Assembly (NCBI GenBank): GCA_907163375.1 | Contig: CAJQUW010014769.1 | Location: forward strand, 1,302,001 to 1,366,000 | Source: Prostheceraeus crozeri | Taxonomy: Eukaryota; Platyhelminthes; Polycladida; Euryleptidae | Length of the DNA: 64,000 bases | Reading direction: 5' to 3' | In this document: piece by piece, positions 32,556 through 44,713 of the stretch | Layout of the letters: every line of letters begins with the position of its first letter | How positions within the stretch are numbered: the stretch's first letter is position 1 | Program-made: the position numbers and the translations under genes | The notes under the pieces: generated by a model | What the model saw: the letters and a program-made list of their open reading frames with translations, nothing else | Told to the model about the DNA's origin: nothing | Databases searched by the model: none

Positions 32556-32926
32556 CCCCTAGATATATAACATCTGAACTGAAAGCAGAATTCATTTCTG
32601 TACACAAGACAGCCGATTTCACTCCTAGTTGTCGATGGAGGAAAATAGATAAGTGAAAACGAAACATCTGAAGAAAAAGAAGTTGAAGTTTCTGGAAACC
32701 AGAAGAAAATGGGATAGAAACTAACTGATCATCGTTGTCTGAATATGGAATATTGACTACATGCTTATCAAATGAAACAAATGAATTCGAATGAATTTCG
32801 TCTATTGCTATCGTTTTTAAGTGGAAAGTTTTGTTACTATCATCTTCTGGTGGACAGTGAAAACACAAATACAGATGGTCATTTTTAATAGCATTTTGGT
32901 TTGATTCATCAAAGAAAGAGCAGGAG

Positions 32927-33290
32927 ATGTCGTTGAAGTTAGCACCAACTTCAACACCAACTTTTTGAATAGAGTTTGTACAGAATAGGAAACCACATGT
33001 TTAGGTACTACTGATGACGCAGAGTTTGTACAGCCAACAATTTTTCCAAAATTCGAACTCCTTCATCTTCAAAATTCAAATTTAAATTCGAAAAATTAGT
33101 GCAAGTATTGGTGCTACCTGGTTAGCGAGTTTGTACAGAATTCCGATGGAAAAATTTAGATACAAGAGCAAAAAACTGAGTTTGTACAGCAACTTCCAGC
33201 ACTTTCCTTACACGAACAACCGGAAAAAACCGCCAAAAACCGATTTTTTAAAAAAAATGATAAGATTTTCCAGAAAAGTTCTTGGTGCTA
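32927..33290 (+). repeat. Left terminal inverted repeat, unique segment (364 bp)
   Basis: This segment matches the reverse complement of 54975-55376. It contains the dodecamer GAGTTTGTACAG at 32972, 33022, 33127 and 33178, and the next copy at 33301 opens the first monomer. The same dodecamer occurs once per monomer throughout the arrays, which ties the arrays to the element ends. Confidence 0.85.
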
Positions 33291-34665
33291 CATGGAAAAT
33301 GAGTTTGTACAGTGCTGTAACCGGTGGAAGAGTGTTCTACTAATCCAGTCTGAGTTTGAACACACACTTCTCCGACACTCCAGCACTCCTACGACCGGTA
33401 AATACCGGTTATTGTACAGTAACTACAAGAATACTGCCCATTTATGAACAAATCAATTGGTGCTACATGGAAAATGAGTTTGTACAGTGCTGTAACCGGT
33501 GGAAGAGTGTTCTACTAATCCAGTCTGAGTTTGAACACACACTTCTCCGACACTCCAGCACTCCTACGACCGGTAAATACCGGTTATTCTACAGTAACCA
33601 CTAGAATACTACCCATTTATGAACAAATCAATTGGTGCTACATGGAAAATGAGTTTGTACAGTGCTCTAACCGGTGGAAGAGTGTTCTACTAATCCAGTC
33701 TGAGTTTGAACACACACTTCTCCGACACTCCAGCACTCCTACGACCGGTAAATACCGGTTATTGTACAGTAACTACAAGAATACTGCCCATTTATGAACA
33801 AATCAATTGGTGCTACATGGAAAATGAGTTTGTACAGTGCTGTAACCGGTGGAAGAGTGTTCTACTAATCCAGTCTGAGTTTGAACACACACTTCTCCGT
33901 CACTCCAGCACTCCTACGACCGGTAAATACCGGTTATTCTACAGTAACCACTAGAATAATACCCATTTATGAACAAATCAATTGGTGCTACATGGAAAAT
34001 GAGTTTGTACAGTGCTCTAACCGGTGGAATAGTGTTCTACTAGTCGAGTCTGAGTTTGAACACACACTTCTCCATCACTCCAGCACTCCTACGACCGGTA
34101 AATACCGGTTATTCTACAGTAACCACTAGAATACTACCCATTTATGAACAAATCAATTGGTGCTACAAGGAAAATGAGTTTGTACAGTGCTCTAACCGGT
34201 GGAATAGTGTTCTACTAGTCGAGTCTGAGTTTGAACACACACTTCTCTGACACTCCAGCACTCCTACGACCGTTAAATACCGGTTATTTTACAGTAACCA
34301 CTAGAATACTACCCATTTATGAACAAATCAATTGGTGCTACATGGAAAATGAGTTTGTACAGTGCTGTAACCGATGGAACAGTGTTCTACCAGTCGAGTC
34401 TGAGTTTGAACACACACTTCTCCGACACTCCAGCACTCCTACGACCGTTAAATACCGGTTATTCTACAGTAACCACTAGAATACTACCCATTTATGAACA
34501 AATCAATTGGCGCTACATGGAAAATGAGTTTGTACAGTGCTGTAACCGGTGGAAGAGTGTTCTGCTAGTCGAGTCTGAGTTTGAACACACACTTCTCCAT
34601 CACTCCTACGACCGTTAAATACCGGTTATTTTACAGTAACCACTAGAATACTACCCATTTATGAA
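33291..34665 (+). repeat. Left array: about 8 tandem 175-bp monomers, plus orientation
   Basis: GAGTTTGTACAG recurs every 175 bp from 33301 to about 34526. Monomers differ from each other by a few substitutions (for example CCGATGGAAC versus CCGGTGGAAG). The array stops abruptly within a monomer at about 34665, after CATTTATGAACAA. The 82-residue open frames in this array are by-products of a repeat unit that lacks stops in one frame over part of its length. Confidence 0.92.
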
Positions 34666-37600
34666 CAACAGATGAATATCGAGTTCTCAATTTTTACATA
34701 CTCTATTACAGTAGGAAGTGCAGCATAGAAAGGTCAGATAGGATAAAAATGACTTGCAACATTTGTGCAATGAAGACCGAATATCTTAGATGCGATGATG
34801 ATCGGACAGTCCGAGGCGCATATAGAAAAACAACTACAGGTATAGAAAAGAGGAACATCTCTGAAAATGCCTGTACTAAGTTGTGTCAACCAATTGTAGT
34901 CAAAACAATTACAAATGCACTTAAAAATCACCGCAAAAAACATCAATCTTGATAATTAGTGTTGCTTGTAATTCATCACTAATATCTGGAAAACAATCGA
35001 AGGTATAATAAATGTAACAACTGGATATACTAGCTGATAGGACGAAACAATGGAAACCGTAGAATACAAAGGGAAAAGGTTTGTCTGCATATGTGAATTT
35101 AAGGTACCGCGGTTATGTATATAAGTAAAAATCCGGAAAACAATCAAAGGTATTGTTAAGAAGACCGATTGCAGACATAATGTCGTATATTTCATTAACA
35201 CAGCATTACGTTAAAATCGAGACCATCACTCACTACACAAAGGTCTGAACAGCAGTCCACGATCATGTGCATAGCTGAAACACAGTGAATCTCAAGTGTC
35301 ATGGAAATCTCACGTCACATGTATAAAAGTAAGAATTGTACAGGCTTGCGTGTAGCCTATACGATGAACCTTAAATGACCAAAAATGTGACCAAGCGATA
35401 AAGTTTTTAAAATACAAAAGGAAATGGTCAGGATAAGATCAATTACAACAAATTTCATGAATGCTCATGACAAGCGGAATAAAGTAAGTGGTCAAAATAT
35501 TTCAATTTCGTGTTCACCTACTCAAAAAATGTTGAAGACTTATCGCTCAAACATGGAGAGCAGGGAGTCATAATCGTAGTTGTTGAACAGACGCTCTCTG
35601 TAATCAGTCACGCATGTTCAGATACACCTACATGCTCACTAAGTTGATAATTTGAATAATTTCAAATGAAAGAATGTGATCACCAGATGTCTTAACGAGC
35701 GGTGTAGAAGGCAACCTACATGATTTTCAAGTTATGTCGTTATAATCGTAACAACCCGAAGTATAGCTCCGTCAAATGAAATATGCGTTACAGTGCAATA
35801 ACCGCAATGTAGGTGATAAACCTTGTATGTAGGTTCAACACAACTGATAGTACTAGGCACTTGATTTGCTGAACCTTAACGGATGATGGTAATCAACCGG
35901 ATGTAATCAAAAATTGTATCACAGTCAGGCAGCTAGTTAGGCTCTCAGTTCATAGCCATAAAATGTTTGACATATAAAACTTACGGGATATATTGCATTG
36001 CTAATCTCATTTTTGTTGATTTGTTCATCGTCAAATATTTGAACAATTAGATCTTTTCATGTGCTAATACTAATTAGAATGATGCTGTATAAATGAGCGT
36101 AAACCTAGCAAACTTACATAGTTACTTCATTTTCCTATGTGAAAGTTTGTAATTCTATGTGCCATTAAACATAAACAGCCGAGAATAGATTAAGAAATAA
36201 AATTACACGCAATTCGCTGCAAAATATGGAATTTCTACCTTCAGACATCCGCAAAATTTTAAAATCAACATGTGATAGTTAATGACCTTGATCTTGATTG
36301 TAGATGGAAAATATTGAACATGCAGTGTATAAAACTATTGCAGATTATAATTACGATAGGCTGGCTTGGGGAAATGCATCATTAGTAAATGCGATTAGGT
36401 TGTAGCCCAAACCAATAGCTCATAGCCAAGAAACCGTTCATTTGCATCCATATGTGCCTGTATATAGCCAATCTCTTAGATTGGCAGATAGCCAATATCT
36501 AAGGCATTTTATTTCGCAAAAGTATTGCATGCCACCCTGGCACTTGGTGAAAAGATTTGGCAGTTATTTGAAAATTGGGCCTTATTTGCTTAACTACTCT
36601 GCAACAAATTTTGTTTGCTGTCAAGAGAAGCAAGCTGGAATTAAATATGGGCGACCTGTTATATCAGAAAAAGGGGAAGTAAGATGTCAAGTTCATCCCC
36701 CAACCACGAAATAGCGGATTCGATCGAATAACCCTCTTCATTATTTACGTAGCCCGATCGATTTTGGTAGTGAAAACCAGTCTCGGGGTAAAATGCGACA
36801 AGGCCCATCGAGAATAGGTGCGACAACGTGCGAAAATTTTGATTTTTGTCCGCTTAAGGTTTTTGATACACTCCTAATCCTGCATGGTGTCAATAAAATC
36901 GTCAACCAACATATTTTGAAAATCATAGATGTCCTCAAACGACAATAGGGTGCAATGCTCAAGATCCAAGCTTGTTTCGAGTTCATCGGATTTCGATCGA
37001 TTAATAACAGCTAGGTGCCCGATTTCCAAGTCAATCAAACGAAAGGATCTACGTCCAGCAAAGAACGAGAAAACCTTTACGATATTTAGGCCTAATTGCT
37101 GATATTCTTTTCTCTAATGCGCTCGTAAATTCTAAAATAGGCTAATTCTGTTTTTGAAACGTATATCAGTGGTTAGCATTTCATGCATGTATCCTTTTTA
37201 AAAATAGGCCTATTCAGCTTCAAAAATACGCCTTTACATAACTAATAAACACTGCCCATTTATTATCTCACATAAAACATAAAATCTAACACTAGGTGAA
37301 CATGCCACGACCGCGTTATTCAGGCGCAATTACGGAACACCCACCACAACCATCCGTGGTTAATGACATTTTCTATTCTTCTACCCGCGTATATATGCGC
37401 TGCACTTAAGAGTCAGAAATCACTTGATCCTGATGCCTGTTAAAACAGGGAGATGGTTTAAGATACCGCGGCGACGTATTATATAATTGCGCGACGTCCA
37501 CCGGTTTCCGCGCTGCACTTGAACCACTATATGAACCGCTAAGCATGTTACTGTCTTTCCCTGAACATGAAAATGAGGTCCTATCCATTGTTTTTAGAGC

Positions 37601-38099
37601 CTCTGATACAGGCAGACACACAACGAGACGCAAAGTCTATATAACAGACTCCAACTGAACTTACATATATATCTTATATTGCAGCAATATCCCCATAGCC
37701 CACGAATTTTGGGGTCATTGTAATTACGCGTGATTGAGCGTGGCATGTCACCAAGTGTATCGAAATAATGATCTAGACAATTCTGCAATCACACATAAAC
37801 CAAGATCCACTTCATATGTGAAAAAGTCTATTCTAGGTAGCATAAGTAGCACTTAGGATTTTCTCTGAAAAGATCAGTTGCTCTATTACCAAGATAGTAG
37901 CGAAACACAACACCGCATTTTCATTACTACATTCCCACACATCATCGGAGATTAATTCGCAAATCTATATGAAAACGTACTCAATGCAAAATCACCCCAG
38001 GAGCCATGTTCGTATTTTTGCCCCAATCATGAGTTAAAAAGACTTTGAAGTCACTTTACTTTGACATCCAACTTAGAGAAAATATCATTACAACAAAAG
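34666..38099. other. Central spacer of the giant element, no transposase recognised
   Basis: About 3.4 kb of ordinary AT-rich sequence. Longest open frames: 34749-34952 plus (MTCNICAMKTEY..., with a CxxC pair), 36442-36714 plus (MHPYVPVYSQSLRLADSQYL...) and 36741-36986 minus. None has a recognisable domain or a DDE, zinc-finger or MULE signature. A short direct repeat (GGAAAACAATCRAAGGTAT) occurs at about 34988 and 35137. The spacer could be captured genomic DNA or the decayed core of the element. Confidence 0.5.
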
Positions 38100-39308
38100 A
38101 TGGGCAGTATTCTTGTAGTTACTGTACAATAACCGTATATACCGTTCCGTAGGATGCAGGAGTGTCGGAGAATTGTGTGTTCAAACTCAGACTGGATTAG
38201 TAGAACACTCTTCCACCGGTTAGAGCACTGTACAAACTCATTTTCCATGTAGCACCAATTGATTTGTTCATAAATGGGCAGTATTCTTGTAGTTACTGTA
38301 CAATAACCGGTATTTAACGGTTGTAGGAGTGTTGGAGAGTCGGAGAAGTGTGTGTTCAAACTCAGACTGGATTAGTAGAACACTCTTCCACCGGTTAGAG
38401 CACTGTACAAACTCATTTTCCATGTAGCACCAATTGATTTGTTCATAAATGGGCAGTATTCTTGTAGTTACTGTACAATAACCGGTATTTAACCGGTCGT
38501 AGGATGCTGGAGTGTCGGAGAAGTGTGTGTATCAAAACTCAGACTGATAAGTAAACCTCTTCCATCGGTTAGAGCACAGTACAAAACACAATTTACCATG
38601 GATTTTAGCCCAAACCCAATTGATTTGTTCATAAATGGGCAGTATTCTTGTAGTTACTGTACAATAACCGGTATTTAACGGTCGTCGGAGTGCAGGAGTG
38701 TCGGAGAAGTGTGTGTTCAAACTCAGACTGGATTAGTAGAACACTTTTCCACCGGTTTTAGAGGCACTGTCAAACTCATTTATCCATGTAGCACCAATTG
38801 ATTTGTTCATAAATGGGCAGTATTCTTGTATTACATGTAAATAACCGGTATTTACCGGTCGTAGGCGTGCTGGAGGATGATGGACGTGTGGTGTCAAACT
38901 CAGACTCGACTTGTAAGAACACTGTTCAACCTTTGCCCCACAGCACTGTACAAACTCATATTCACATTAGCACCCAATTTGAATTAGTACATACATGGAC
39001 AGTATTCTTGTAGTTACTGTACAATAACCGGTATTTACCGGTCGTAGGAGTGCTGGAGTGTCGGAGAAGTGTGTGTTCAAACTCAGACTGGATTAGTAGA
39101 ACACTCTTCCACCGGTTAGAGCACTGTACAAACTCATTTTCCATGTAGCACCAATTGAGTTGTTTCATAAATGATCAGTATTCGTTTAGTTACTTTACAA
39201 TAAACCGGTATTTACCGGTCGTAGGAAGTCTGGAGTGCTGGAGTGTTTTAGAGAAGTGTGTGTTCAAAACTCAAGACTGTATTAGTAGAAACAACTCTTC
39301 CACCTGTT

Positions 39309-39350
39309 AGTTTTTTTGTTTGGGGGGGGTTGGGGGTTGGGGGTTTTGGT
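39309..39350. other. G/T-run interruption of a monomer
   Basis: The monomer word CACCGGTTAG is followed by TTTTTTTGTTTGGGGGGGG and more G/T runs before the unit resumes at GGCACTGTACAAACTC. It is probably a sequencing or consensus artefact. Confidence 0.55.
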
Positions 39351-42030
39351 AAGAGGCACTGTACAAACTCCAATTTTCCAAGAAAGCACCAATTGATTTG
39401 TTCATAAATGGGCAGTATTCTTGTAGTTACTGTACAATAACCGGTATTTACCGGTCGTAGGAGTGCTGGAGTGTCGGAGAAGTGTGTGTTCAAACTCAGT
39501 CTGGATTAGTAGAACACTCTTCCACCGGTTAGAGCACTGTACAAACTCATTTTCCAAGTAGCACCAATTGATTTGTTAATAAATGGGCAGTATTCTTGTA
39601 GTTACTGTACAATAACCGGTATTTACCGGTGGTAGGAGTGCTGGAGTGTCGGAGAAGTGTGTGTTCAAACTCAGACTGGATTAGTAGAACACTCTTCCTC
39701 CGGGTTAGAGCACTGACAAACTCATATTTCCATGTAGCACACCAATTGATTTGTTTCATAAATGGGTAGTATTCTTGTAGTTTACTGTACAATAACCGGA
39801 TTTACCGGTCGTAGGAGTGCTGGAGTGTCGGAGAAGTGTGGTTCAAACTCAGACTGGATAGTAGAACACTCTTCCCATCCACCGGTTAGAAGCACTGTAC
39901 AAACTCATGTTTCCATTAGCACACCAATTGAATTTGTTCATAAATGGGGCATGTAATCTTGTAGGTTACTGTACAATACAACCGGTATGTTTAACGTTCG
40001 TCAGGAGTGCTGGAAGTGGTCGGAGAAAGTGTGTGTTCAAACTCAGACTGGATTAGTAGCACCCTCTTCCACCGGTTAGAGCACTGTACAAACTCATTTT
40101 CCATGTAGCACCAATTGATTTGTTCATAAATGGGCAGTATTCTTGTAGTTACTGTACAATAACCGGTATTTACCGGTCGTATGAGTGCTGGAGTGTCGGA
40201 GAAGTGTGTGTTCAAACTCATGACTCGCCAATAAGAATTAGCCACTCTTCCCACCGGTTATTATACAGCACTGTAACACACTCATTTTCCATGTAGCACC
40301 AATTGATTTGTTCATAAATGGGCAGTATTCTTGTAGTTACTGTACAATAACCGGTATTTACCGGTCGTAGGAGTGCTGGAGTGTCTGAGAAGTGTTTGTT
40401 CAAACTCAGACTCGACAAGTAAGAACACGTGTTCCACCGGTTAGGAGCCACTGTACAAACTCATTTTCCATGAAGTCACCAATTATTTGTTATCATAAAT
40501 ATGGGTAGTATCTTCTAGTGGTACTGTAGAATAACCGGTTTTTACCGTTCGTAGGAGTGGCTGAGAGAATCGGAGAAGTGTGTGTTCAAACAAACTCAGA
40601 CACGACTAGTAGACACCCAATTCCACCGGTTAGAGCACTGTACAAAACTCATTTTTCCATGTAGCCCCCACACCAATTGATTTGGTTCAAAAATTGGTAT
40701 TATTCAAGTGGTTTACTGTAAAATAACCGGTATTTACCGGTCGTAGGAGTGCTGGAGTGTCGGAGAAGTGTGTGTTCAAACTCAGACTGGATTAGTAGAA
40801 CACTCTTCCACCGGTTAGAGCACTGTACAAACTCATTTTCCATGTAGCACCAATTGATTTGTTCATAAATGGGAAGTATTCTAGAGGATATAGCTGTACA
40901 ATAACCGGTATTTACCGGTCCGTAGGAGTGCTGGAGTGACGGAGAATGTGTGTTCAACACTCAAACTCAGACTGGATTAAGTATGAAAACACTCTTACCA
41001 ACCGGGTTAGAGCACTGTACAAACTCATTTTCCATGTAGCACCAATTGATTTGTTCATAAATGGGTAGTATTACTTGTAGTGGTTACTGTAGTATAAACC
41101 GTATTTACACCGGTCGTAGGAGTGCTGGAGTGTCGGAGAAGTGTGTGTTCAAACTCAGACTGGATTAGTAGAACACTCTTCCACCGGTTACAGCACTGTA
41201 CAAACACAATTTTCATGTAGCAACCAATTTGATTAGTTCATAAAAGGGTAGTATTCATAGTGGTATACTGTAGAATAAAACGGAATTTTTACCGTCGTAG
41301 GAGTGCTGGCGTGTCGGAGAAGTTGTGTGATTCAAACTCACAACTCGATTGTAGTAGAATCACTCTTGTTCCATCGTTAGAGCACTGTACAAACTCATTT
41401 CCCATGTGGCACCAATTGATTTGTTCATAAATGGGCAGTATTCTTGTAGTTACTGTACAATAACCGGTATTTACCGGTCGTAGGAGTGCTGGAGTGTCGG
41501 AGAAGTGTGTGTTCAAACTCAGACTTCGACTGTAGAATAACACTGTTCCACCACAACCGGTTACAGCAAACTGTAAACAAACTCATATTTCCCATGTAGC
41601 ACCAAGTTGATCATTGTGTCAAAAATTGGCCCAGTAGTTCTTGAATTACTCTACTATAACCGGTAATTACCGGTCGTAGGAGTGCTGGAGTGTCGGAGAA
41701 GTGTGTGTTCAAACTCAGACTGGATTAGTAGAACACTCTTCCACCGGTTAGAGCACTGTACAAACTCATTTTCCATGTAGCACCAATTGATTTGTTCATA
41801 AATGGGCAGTATTCATGTAGTTACTGTACAATAACCGGTATTTACCGGTCGTAGGAGTGCTGGAGTGTCGGAGAAGTGTGTGTTCAAACTCAGACTGTAT
41901 TAGTAGAACACTCTTCCACCGTTTAGAGCACTGTACAAACTCATTTTCCATGTGGAACCAATTGATTTGTTCATAAATGGGCAGTATTCTTGTAGTTACT
42001 GTACAATAACCGGTATTTACCGGTCGTAGT

Positions 42031-42098
42031 AGTGCTGAGAGGGGGGGGGGGTTGTGGGGGGGGTGGGGGGGGGGGGGGGAGAGGGGGGGGGGGAGGTG
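42031..42098. other. Poly-G interruption of a monomer
   Basis: About 65 bases, nearly all G with a few T and A, replace part of the unit between TAGTGCTGAGA and GGTGTCGGAGAAGTG. It splits the normal GGAGTGTCGGAGAAG. It is probably an artefact. Confidence 0.55.
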
Positions 42099-44512
42099 TC
42101 GGAGAAGTGAGATGTTCAAACTACAGTCCTGATTATAGAACACATCTTCCCACCAGTTAGAGCGACTGTACAAACTCATTTTCCAAGTAGCACCATTGAT
42201 TTGATCATAAATGGCAGCATTCTTGTAGTTTTACAGTACAATAACCCGGTATTTACCGGTCGTAGGAGTGCTGGAGTGTCGGAGAAGTGTGTGTTCAAAC
42301 TCAGACTGGATTAGTAGAACACTCTTCCACCGGTTAGAGCACTGTACAAACTCATTTTCCATGTAGCACCAATTGATTTGTTCATAAATGGGCAGTATTC
42401 TTGTAGTTACTGTTCAATAACCGGTATTTACCGGTCGTAGGAGTGCTGGAGTGTCGGAGAAGTGTGTGTTCAAACTCAGACTGGATTAGTAGAACACTCT
42501 TCCACCGGTTAGAGCACTGTACAAACTCATTTTCCATGTAGCACCAATTGATTTGTTCATAAATGGGCAGTATTCTTGTAGTTACTGTACAATAACCGGT
42601 ATTTACCGGTCGTAGGAGTGCTGGAGTGTCGGAGAAGTGTGTGTTCAAACTCAGACTGGATTAGTAGACCACTCTTCCACCGGTTAGAGCACTGTACAAA
42701 CTCATTTTCCATGTAGCACCAATTGATTTGTTCATAAATGGGCAGTATTCTTGTAGTTACTGTACAATAACCGGTATTTACCGGTCGTAGGAGTGCTGGA
42801 GTGTCGGAGAATGTGTGTTCAAATCAGACTTGGATAGTGAGAAACACCCTCTTCCACCGTTTTATAGGCACAGTACGCAATCTCCTTTGCCAGTGTAGCA
42901 CAACCAATTGATTTTCATAAATGGCAGCATTCTTGTGAGTTACTGTACAATAACCGGTATTTACCGTCAGTAGGAGTGCTGGATGTCGGAGAAGTGTGTG
43001 TTCAAAACTCAGACTGGATAAGTAGAACACTCTTACCACCGGTTAGGAGCACTGTACAAACTCCTTTTCCCATGAAAGCACCAATTGATTTTGTTCATAA
43101 ATGGGCAGCAATTCTGTAGTTACTGTACAATATCCGGTATTTACCGTCGTCAGGAGTGCGTAGAGGTCGGAGAAGTGTGTGTTCAAACTCAGACTGGATT
43201 AGTAGAACACTCTTCCACCGGTTAGAGCACTGTACAAACTCATTTTCCATGTATAGCACAAATTGATTTGTTCATAAATGGGCAGTATTCTTGTAGTTAC
43301 TGTACAATAACCGGTATTTACCGGTCTAAGGAGGTGCTGGAGTGTCGGAGAAGTGTGTGTTTCAAACTCAGACTGGATTGTTGAACACACTTCCACCGGT
43401 TAGAGCACTGACAAAACTCATTTTCCATGTAGCACCAATTGATTTGTTCATAAATGGGCAGTATTCTTGTAGTTACTGTACAATAACCGGTATTTACCGG
43501 TCGTAGGAGTGCTGGAGTGTCGGAGAAGTGTGTGTTCAAACTCAGACTGGATGAGTAGAACACTCTTCCACCGGTTAGAGCACTGTACAAACTCATTTTC
43601 CATGTAGCACCAATTGATTTGTTCATAAATGGGCAGTATTCTTGTAGTTACTGTACAATAACCGGTATTTACCGGTCGTAGGAGTGCTGGAGTGTCGGAG
43701 AAGTGTGTGTTCAAACTCAGTCTGGATTAGTAGAACACTCTTCCACCGGTTAGAGCACTGTACAAACTCATTTTCCATGTAGCACCAATTGATTTGTTCA
43801 TAAATGGGCAGTATTCTTGTAGTTACTGTACAATAACCGGTCTTTACCGGTCGTAGGAGTGCTGGAGTGTCGGAGAAGTGTGTGTTCAAACTCAGACTGG
43901 ATTAGTAGAACACTCTTCCACCGGTTAGAGCACTGTACAAACTCATTTTCCATGTAGCACCAATTGATTTGTTCATAAATGGGCAGTATTCTTGTAGTTA
44001 CTGTACAATAACCGGTATGTACCGGTCTTAGGAGTGCTGGAGTGTCGGAGAAAGTGGTTGTTCAAACTCAGACTGGATTAGTAGAACACTCTTCCACCGG
44101 TTAGAGCACTGTACAAACTCATTTTCCATGTAGCACCAATTGATTTGTTCATAAATGGGCAGTATTCTTGTAGTTACTGTACAATAACCGGTATTTACCT
44201 GTCGTAGGAGTGCTGGAGTGTCGGAGAAGTGTGTGTTCAAACTCAGACTGGATTAGTAGAACACTCATCCGACCCGGTTAGGAGCACTGTACAAACCACT
44301 TTTTCATGTCACAAATTGGATTTGTTCATAAAGGGAGCCAGTAAATTCTTGTAGTTACTGTGCAATAACCGTATTTACCGGTCGTAGGAGTGCTTGAGTG
44401 TCGGAGAAGTGTGTGTTCAAACTCAGACTGGATTAGTAGAACACTCTTCCACCGGTTAGAGCACTGTACAAACTCATTTTCCATGTAGCACCAATTGATT
44501 TGTTCATCAAAT

Positions 44513-44713
44513 GGTGGTTGGATATGGGGGGGGGAGGGGGAGGATGGGAGGTGAGGAAAATCGAGGGGGGGGGGGTGGGGGGGGGGGGGGGGGGAAGCGT
44601 GGGGGGATGGGTTTGGGGGGGGGTGTGGAATGACATTGGCAATGGTGTAGGGTGGGGTGGCGGTGTGGGGGGGGGGATGGTGGGTGGGGGGCGAGTGGGT
44701 TGTGGTCTGTATC
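44513..44713. other. 200-bp G-rich interruption of a monomer
   Basis: The unit reads TTTGTTCATCAAATGG, then about 200 bases of G-rich DNA with runs of up to about 18 G, then TATCTTGTAGTTACTG. Glycine- or proline-rich open frames read here are composition artefacts. Either a genuine G-tract insertion or low-quality consensus. Confidence 0.55.
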
